Below, in pieces: positions 57,682 through 64,000 of a stretch of DNA of 64,000 bases. The notes beneath the pieces are model-generated. The model searched no databases. It saw nothing but the letters and a program-made list of their open reading frames with translations, and was not told where the DNA came from. Origin of the DNA: Ciona intestinalis (lineage: Eukaryota > Chordata > Ascidiacea > Phlebobranchia > Cionidae); NCBI RefSeq assembly GCF_000224145.3, contig NC_020166.2, positions 2,969,561-3,033,560 on the forward strand, given 5' to 3'. Numbering within the stretch: the stretch's first letter is position 1; every line of letters begins with the position of its first letter. Made by a program: the position numbers and the translations under genes.

Positions 57682-57823
57682 CTAGTGTATAAAGCCAGGG
57701 GAAGGGTTAGGGGGTTGCGACCCCTCCTTTTGAACCAAAAAAAATAATTAAAAGGAAAACTTTTAAAAAAAGTAAAAATTTTTGGAATAACCCCTCCATA
57801 TTTTTTTCTGGCTGCGCCACTGA
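57682..57823. mobile_element. Family C MITE
   Basis: Right end ttctggctgcgccactg is the reverse complement of the family's CAGTGGCGCAGCC start. The interior has gggttgcgacccctcctttt. Confidence 0.65.
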
Positions 57824-58265
57824 CTTTGCCTCATTGGACATTAAAAACAACAAATTTATTCCCAACATTTTTGTAAAACATGGTATAAAGTATTGTAGGG
57901 TAAGATGGGATACCGTTAGCGCTGAATCTCCTATTTTTCTGGTCGAGTTTTGAACAATAACAAGCCAACTTTTTAGTCGCGAGGCTACGGTTATTTAAAT
58001 CTCACCCTTCCCTTCTGAACGGCGGATTTTGGGTGACAACACGAATTGATAGTTTGCCGTGTTGAAACGTGTGAAATATAAAATTAATACCTGGGAAAGA
58101 GGTTTAAAAAATACCGTCTTACCCCGAGTCCCGTTTACCCCAACCCTACTATAAATACAACTATTGGTAATGTAGATTTAACGAATTTAATACTAAATAC
58201 GAATCAACTAAAACATACGAATTAGACAACGTTTTTATTCCATATAAGAACTGAAAAAAAATTTG

Positions 58266-58575
58266 TTATAGTGCAATGGGGGAAGATGGAACACTTAAGC
58301 GAATATTGCCAACTAGTTCCAAAATCAAAACACAATGCGGTTTTGGGTAATACCACGAATTAGTACTATTATTCCTTTATTAGTTACCAACAACTCAAAA
58401 ATGAAAAAAAAGAAAACACACGAGGAGTTATTTAGCGATTCGCACAATATTTAAACGAAATTTTACAAAATCGAAAACACACAGGATAAAACGGGAGAGT
58501 TTAAAGTCATTGTTAATTTTGATTAATAAGTGTATTTATTATTAGGACCCGAAATACTACTGTATGTTTTCAACC
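58266..58575 (+). mobile_element. Family B repeat
   Basis: tatagtgcaatgggggaaga start and cacgaggagttatttagcga interior, as in 52819-53130. Confidence 0.7.
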
Positions 58576-58721
58576 AAATATTTTTCAACCATAAAGTAGT
58601 TTACACACGTTTTTCTTACTGTTTAATGACCACCACTTTATGTAAACTAGGCATTGTACATACGGTGTATATATACATACGACACGCAAGTTTTAAACCC
58701 CTAAAAATTATTTTGTCAATT

Positions 58722-58925
58722 TACAGTAAGGTGGGGGAAGATAGGACACCTTTTACCTCTATTTGCTTGTCCCGTGTAGTAGTAAACAAAAAAAAAATTC
58801 AAGGAATTATAAAACCATATTCCCATATGAATACCATATAAAGACCGTTATTACATGTTTAACACACGTTCAGAATATTCAGACATTATGTGCAAAAACG
58901 TCCCATCTTGCCCCACAGTACTATA
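58722..58925. mobile_element. MITE family A copy upstream of the Arg/Ser-rich gene
   Basis: Ends cagtaaggtgggggaagata and cgtcccatcttgccccacag. Its end could serve as a splice acceptor for the exon that follows. Confidence 0.75.
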
Positions 58926-58965
58926 CCGGCTTGAGTAACAAACTCAGAGTTTTCAAATTTAAAAG

Positions 58966-61900
58966 GCGACATGTGTGGCTTACGGTTCTAATAAGCTATA
59001 CGCGCTGGCCTTTTACTCTGCGAAAGTGGGCCGTGCCGCCGAACAGCAGATGTTTAGGACAAAGGGAATGCACGTGACAGCGAACACTGGCAGTCTGTTC
59101 AACAGTTATCGTGCAGTAATGACAAAAATGAGGAGCAAATCTAAAAGCCCTGCTTCCAGTGCTGAGAGTTTTTTAATGACAAGGTAAGCCATAAATAAAG
59201 AAGTTTTATGATATTTTATAATAAACATTAAAATCGCTTCTGAAATATAACTGGTATATATGTCTGGTACTTTAGCGTAAGATAGATACCGTTATAGCAT
59301 GTAGTTTCCAATATTTTTTAATCAAGTTTTTAACAATTTAACGCTGTTTTAGATCATAGATACATAAAAATATATATTCCAGTAAAAGTGTTTTTTTGGT
59401 TACTATTAATGAGACGGAAAACTATAATGAAAATATGAAGCATCTTACCCAAGCTTATATATTATATTTATTGTTTAAAAAAGGAATAAAATTTTGTTCC
59501 GTTTTGGTTATTATATATGGCTGTTGAATTAAAGTATCTTAAAGTAACTCGATTACACTTTTAAAACATAAAGTTTTTTGTTTTATTTATATATAAGTTA
59601 CATACTTTACACTTATTATCATTTTTTCTGCAAAATATAATAGGGTGGGGGGATGGGAAACATTTTCATTCTATTTTCTCGTCACATTTGGTATAGGAAA
59701 CAGAGAACATTCAAAGAATTATAAAACCGAATCCTCACGGCTTCCATAGAGCTTTGTTAAATTTTTAAAACACTATCTGGATATTTGGATATTCTGTGCT
59801 AAAGGTGTCCCATTTTTCTATATATTCGTTTCGTGTGCAAATTAAAACAAAAACGTATGTGTATTAGGGAGGAAAAGGAAAAACCTGTTTCGAAATGCTG
59901 TCACAAGTGTAAAAGACGAAGATTGGCAAAACGGGAGGTAAACGACTAAATTCTTTATTTCGGAATTGTATTCCTGGTTATGAGCTAAACTACAAAACCG
60001 AGGAACCGATCTTTCATCGAATGCTTGTTAATTTTAAACAGAATTGCCCAATTTTAGTGCCGCTGTCTGTTTTAGTTGGAATTTAGAAGCAAAACGAATT
60101 ACATTTCTTTCAATACGAAAGAACCTTTATTCAAGCTACACGTTGAATGAAGAATTCTTTAGCACGCGGTGTTAAAATTTCGCTTTGTTAAAAGCTACGT
60201 ATTGAGCGCGGTATACGAAAAGTAATGAATAATTTAAATAACTGTACCTTATGGTGACTGCTGCCTGATGAATATTCAAAGGGGCGTATACGAAATTTCG
60301 AAATAATCGATTGCCTGCTGCGGCACAAGATATAACCAATGCCCAATAAATTGTTTCGCCTTGAACAAGTATATACATATATAGTAGGGTGGGGGAAGAT
60401 AGGACACCTTTTCATCCTATTTTCTCATCCCATGTAGTAGTAAAGAAAGAACATTTAAAGAATTCTTAAACCGTATCTTCACGACTCTACTAGACCGTTG
60501 TAAATTGTTTAAAACACGATCAGGATATTTGGATATTATGTGCTAAAGGTGTCCCATCTTTCCCCACCCTACTATACACTTCATTAATATAGCAAATAAT
60601 ATAGATTGGGGGAAAATGGTCCGTGCTTTTTATTTTTTACATCGTTCCATTTGGTAGTAAACAAATAAAAAAAAGAATTAACTGTATTTGCGCGCACTAT
60701 GTGCTAACAGTATACCCATCTTAACGCATTGTCCTGACATGTACAAAACCGGGTCCGGAATTAACGTTTTAAGACACTAAAAAGAAAGGGCGCATAGTCA
60801 ATTTCTTGGGATAAATACAAAATTCGCTTTCAAATTAAAACGTTTATTCAAAATTTCGTGACCCCGTGTAAAACACTTTACATGCAGAAACGTCTTGAAC
60901 GACTACAGAGAAGACCTCGCTCTCGCAGAAGTTCCATTGAAAGGTGTGTATGCAGAAATGTTTATAAACGTGTGTAGTATGGTGGGAGAAGATGGCACAC
61001 TCCTTCTTTCTATTTTTTCGTCCCATTTTGTAGTTAACAAAGTTAACAAAATTAATTATAAAACCATGCCCCCACGACTCCTATAGACTGTTGTTAATTG
61101 TTTAGAACAAGATCAGGATATTTGGATATTATGTGCTAAATGTGTCCCGTATTTCTTCACCCTTCTTTATGTGAATCAAAATACACAAATGCTATACACG
61201 TGATTAAAATAAAGGAAACACTGACTGTATATTAACTTATATAGTGACGAATCATTCAAATCACGAACACGAACTCGTTCACGATCACGGTCCAGCTCAT
61301 GGGATAGGTTCCGAGGATCACGGAGTCCTTCGATCCCGATAGATCCACATAGAACTTCACCTTCTCATCTAGAGGTTCGGCGAATTACAAGGTAATGGAC
61401 GCTTGGGTGTGTTTCATGCATACCAAAGCCGTGTTTTAGATGTCAAAAACTATATAGATAGATAGTAGGTTTAGATAGTAGGGTGGGGAAAATGGGACAC
61501 CTTTTCATTCTATTGCTCGTCCCATTTGGTAGTAAACAAATGGGACGAGACAATATATATCCCATCTTCCCCCACTCTACTACATAAACAAAAGCCAAAT
61601 TCAAATCTCGCAATTAAAGAGGACTTCTATAATATAGACAGCAGTAGCCTACAGTTAGTGGCTTTGGTAAAACGGTGCTTTGCAAATCACAACAAAAATC
61701 AATGATCAGATCGATAACTGGTTTGCATTCAATCGATCTTAGACTACGTTCGGTTGCCTGCTTTAGATTAAACTGTATATCTCCCTATACTGTGTGTGGC
61801 ATACGTAGTCCAAAACAGTATAACTCAATTTAAAACTAAAGGTTTTATGACGCAGAAAGCAATGCACAACTTTTTTATTCTAGTTTTCTTTCATTTATTC

Positions 61901-62495
61901 ATCCAATTTAGGATTAAATTTACAACTTTTATAGACCGTTGTTAATTGTTCAAAACCCGATCAGCGTGGTGAAATATATAGGCTCTAGACGTTGCCTATT
62001 GGCCTACACATTTAGGTCAATTATTTTTTGTTTATGTAAGCTAAGAAAAATGAAAATTCGAAATATAAAACGCCAAAGTAGAATTTGACATTATGATGCT
62101 TTATAAATGATTAAAAAAGTTCTTAACTGAGTTGTCTATCGCAACAGCTGGTTGGCATGAAACGTAAATACGTTCTGTTTATTGGCACTACACATCTATA
62201 ATGTAGGGTGGGGGAGACGGGACACCGTTAGCACAAAATATTCAAGTATTCTGATAGTTTTTTAAAAAATTAACAACGGTCTATGAAGTTCTTTGAATGT
62301 TCTTTGTTTACTTCCAAATTGAATGTTTTTTATAGTGCGTGAAACTGTTTATTTTTTTACAGCGCAAGAAAACTGCCGGTTCCTTACAACAGGAGATGGG
62401 ACTCAAGCGATTCAGATTCGGATTCGTCAATCTACGATAAAAGGCCGAACATATTCCGACAAAATATGAAGCGAACAACAACGTGTTTCATGTGA
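58966..62495 (+). CDS. Unrecognised Arg/Ser-rich protein, at least five exons (5' end uncertain)
   Basis: Exons to 59183 (open from about 58966), 59868-59937, 60888-60943, 61245-61391 and 62363-62495 (TGA) keep one frame across four GT-AG introns, giving about 204 codons. Visible features: GRAAEQQMFRTKGMHVTANT and FNSYRAVMTKM in exon 1, a basic Cys/His patch KCCHKCKRRRLAKRE, RRPRSRRSSIE, an RS-type stretch RTRTRSRSRSSSWDRFRGSR, then DSSDSDSDSSIYDKRPN and the end KRTTTCFM. The mix of RS dipeptides, basic runs and an acidic Ser/Asp patch suggests a nuclear or RNA-binding protein, but no domain is recognised. The first Met in frame is at 59050; an upstream exon may supply the true start. Every intron holds MITE A sequence. 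Confidence 0.6.
59636..59826. mobile_element. MITE family A copy in intron of the Arg/Ser-rich gene
   Basis: Left end tagggtggggggatgggaaa. The right end stops at ggtgtcccatttttctatat, about 40 bases before the next exon. Confidence 0.75.
60379..60576. mobile_element. MITE family A copy
   Basis: One of the best-preserved copies: tatagtagggtgggggaaga to ccatctttccccaccctact. Confidence 0.9.
60972..61168. mobile_element. MITE family A copy
   Basis: Left end tagtatggtgggagaagatg, worn right end. It lies 30 bases after the exon ending at 60943. Confidence 0.7.
61474..61586. mobile_element. Short MITE family A copy with internal deletion
   Basis: 113 bp: both ends are present (tagtagggtggggaaaatgg; cccatcttcccccactctac) but most of the core is lost. 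Confidence 0.8.
62196..62330. mobile_element. Partial MITE family A copy before the last exon
   Basis: Left end and core only (atgtagggtgggggagacgg; ttctttgtttacttccaaat). It ends about 30 bases before the exon at 62363. Confidence 0.7.
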
Positions 62496-62610
62496 AACTT
62501 TTTATTATGAAACGGCAAACATTTTGGTGGAAATGCATTTGCGGGGGCATTGCATATGTTTGATATATGCGGGGTATTATACATTTGCTTGCCATTTTTT
62601 TGTTCAATAT

Positions 62611-62810
62611 TTTGTAGGGTGTGGAAAGATAGTACAACTGTTATTCTATTTTCTCGTCCCATTTGGTAGTAAGCAAAGAAAATTCAAACAATTATAAATC
62701 CGTACCCTTCCCATAGGGCATAGACCGTTGGTAATTGTTTAAAACACGATCAGGATATTTAAATATTATGTGCTGAAGGTGATGTCACATCTTTCCCCAC
62801 CCCTACTATG
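62611..62810. mobile_element. MITE family A copy downstream of the Arg/Ser-rich gene
   Basis: Left end tttgtagggtgtggaaagat, right end cacatctttccccacccctactatg. Its right part is repeated after the gap at 63437-63490. Confidence 0.8.
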
Positions 62811-63275
62811 TGTCAGTTCCATTTAAACTACGAATGCTTGCACACTTGTATATTTTCAACTTCAATTTTTAATTCCTATTATACTTGCCAAGTAGGGTTT
62901 CGAACCTAGAACCGTAAACTGTTTCATGGTTGTTCCTAATATTGTATGTTTAATCCTATAGAAGTGGTCTAAATAAAACCTTCTGGTTTTGTTTGACTGC
63001 TAAATTTTGAAAACTTATTTGTTATTTTTACCCATTACATACTAAAAAAACACATGTTGATAAATCATTCTAAATTACCGATAAACTTGGACGACACACT
63101 ATATATACATAGGGACTATATAGGCCTATACTGTGTTATACTAGATTTTATTTTAAAGCACTATGATATTGTGTTTACAGTTCCATTGAGACTTGTACAG
63201 ATTGAAAATCATTTTTTTAATTTTTACTCAACTGTACTGTTAATAAAATCGTATTAAACAAAATCAAATTAAAAT

Positions 63276-63386
63276 TTTGCCCATTGGCGCATTGATAGCT
63301 CGCATGCCTTTAACCTAGAGGTTATGGGTTCAAGGCTCGTCACTGCTACCTTCGTGGGTGTATGTGTGCTCCAACCCAGTTGTTAC
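63276..63386 (+). mobile_element. SINE head cut by gap
   Basis: gcgcattgatagctcgcatg, then cctagaggttatgggttcaa, matching the tRNA-like head of the local SINE. It stops at the N run. Confidence 0.7.
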
Positions 63387-64000
63387 NNNNNNNNNNNNNN
63401 NNNNNNNNNNNNNNNNNNNNNNNNNNNNNNNNNNNNATTTAAATATTATGTGCTGAAGGTGATGTCACATCTTTCCCCACCCCTACTATGTGTCAGTTCC
63501 ATTCAAACTACGAAGGCTTGCACACTTGTATATTTTCAACTTCAATTTTTAATTCCTATTATACTTGCCAAGTAGGGTTTCGAACCTAGAACCGTAAACT
63601 GTTTCATGGTTGTTCCTAATATTGTATGTTTAATCCTATACAGAAGTGGTCTTAATAAAACCTTCTGGTTTTGTTTGACTGCTAAATTTTGAAAACTTAT
63701 TTGTTATTTTTACCCATTACATACTAAAAAAACACATGTTGATAAATCATTCTAAATTACCGATAAACTTGGACGACACACTATATATACATAGGGACTA
63801 TATAGGCCTATACTGTGTTATACTAGATTTTATTTTAAAGCACTATGATATTGCGTTTACAGTTCCATTGAGACTTGTACAGATTGAAAATCATTTTTTT
63901 AATTTTTACTCAACTGTACTGTTAATAAAATCGTATTAAACAAAATCAAATTAAAATTTTGCCCATTGGGCCCAGTTGTTACTATAATGGATTGTCCAAA

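Larger units (their letters stand above)
57411..58721. other. Repeat-rich intergenic region
   Basis: Holds a TA microsatellite (57438-57455), a family C MITE (57682-57823), a diverged family A-like element (57890-58152) and a family B repeat (58266-58575). No gene is called. Confidence 0.6.
62496..64000. other. 3' flank with duplicated contig ends
   Basis: Bases 63437-63968 repeat 62756-63287 with few changes across the 50-N gap 63387-63436. A SINE head (63276-63386, box B-like gggttcaaggctcgtc) is present in the first copy, while the second jumps from gcccattgg to cccagttgttac. No gene seen. Confidence 0.7.

Noticed and set aside
1-64000. CRISPR array, operon or bacterial mobile element
   Set aside because: Spliced genes, SINE/MITE content and snoRNAs show nuclear animal DNA; the tandem arrays have no spacer structure.

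Overview
This is animal genomic DNA, almost certainly from the sea squirt Ciona (C. intestinalis/robusta type). It is AT-rich, with many small GT-AG introns, chordate gene families, a very abundant short inverted-repeat element whose ends read TATAGTAGGGTGGGG / CCCCACCCTACTATA, and a tRNA-headed SINE. Seven runs of N mark assembly gaps, and several are flanked by near-identical sequence on both sides. This is the signature of unmerged allelic or overlapping contigs.

Layout, left to right. At 111-246 (-) is the first coding exon of a secreted Cys-bearing protein that runs off the left edge. At 1638-2494 is a 5'-truncated L1-type LINE flanked by a 17-bp target duplication. At 2615-5856 (-) is RPS29, whose transcript unit continues into non-coding 3' exons; five introns each hold one copy of a box C/D snoRNA predicted to guide the SNORD65/snR77 18S methylation. 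At 6589-11341 (+) is L-gulonolactone oxidase (GULO, vitamin C synthesis, 446 aa), head-to-head with RPS29. At 12925-21589 (+) is ABTB1 (ankyrin plus two BTB domains, 485 aa), with a 128-bp tandem array that multiplies the splice acceptor of exon 8 and an assembly-duplicated exon 9.

At 24774-35400 (-) is a beta-arrestin gene with the AP2-binding C-terminus; its N-terminal exons are probably inside a 500-N gap. At 38037-50853 (-) is TAF3 (TFIID subunit 3, histone fold to PHD finger, 17 exons, 846 aa). At 51387-51833 is a small hAT-type element with perfect 30-bp ends and an 8-bp target duplication. At 52190-52667 (+) is a two-exon 74-aa secreted peptide precursor. At 53836-54693 (-) is an intronless GT43 glucuronosyltransferase (B3GAT family); a tandem second copy seems to be lost in the gap at 56373-56422. 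At 58966-62495 (+) is an unrecognised Arg/Ser-rich protein gene. The right end holds MITE copies and an overlap-type duplication around the last gap.

The genes do not form one pathway or operon. They are independent housekeeping, signalling and metabolic loci with repeat-filled introns. All exon joins below were made by eye from reading-frame continuity, splice consensus and family similarity. Coordinates are good to about a base where the frame closes, but nothing was aligned by program.
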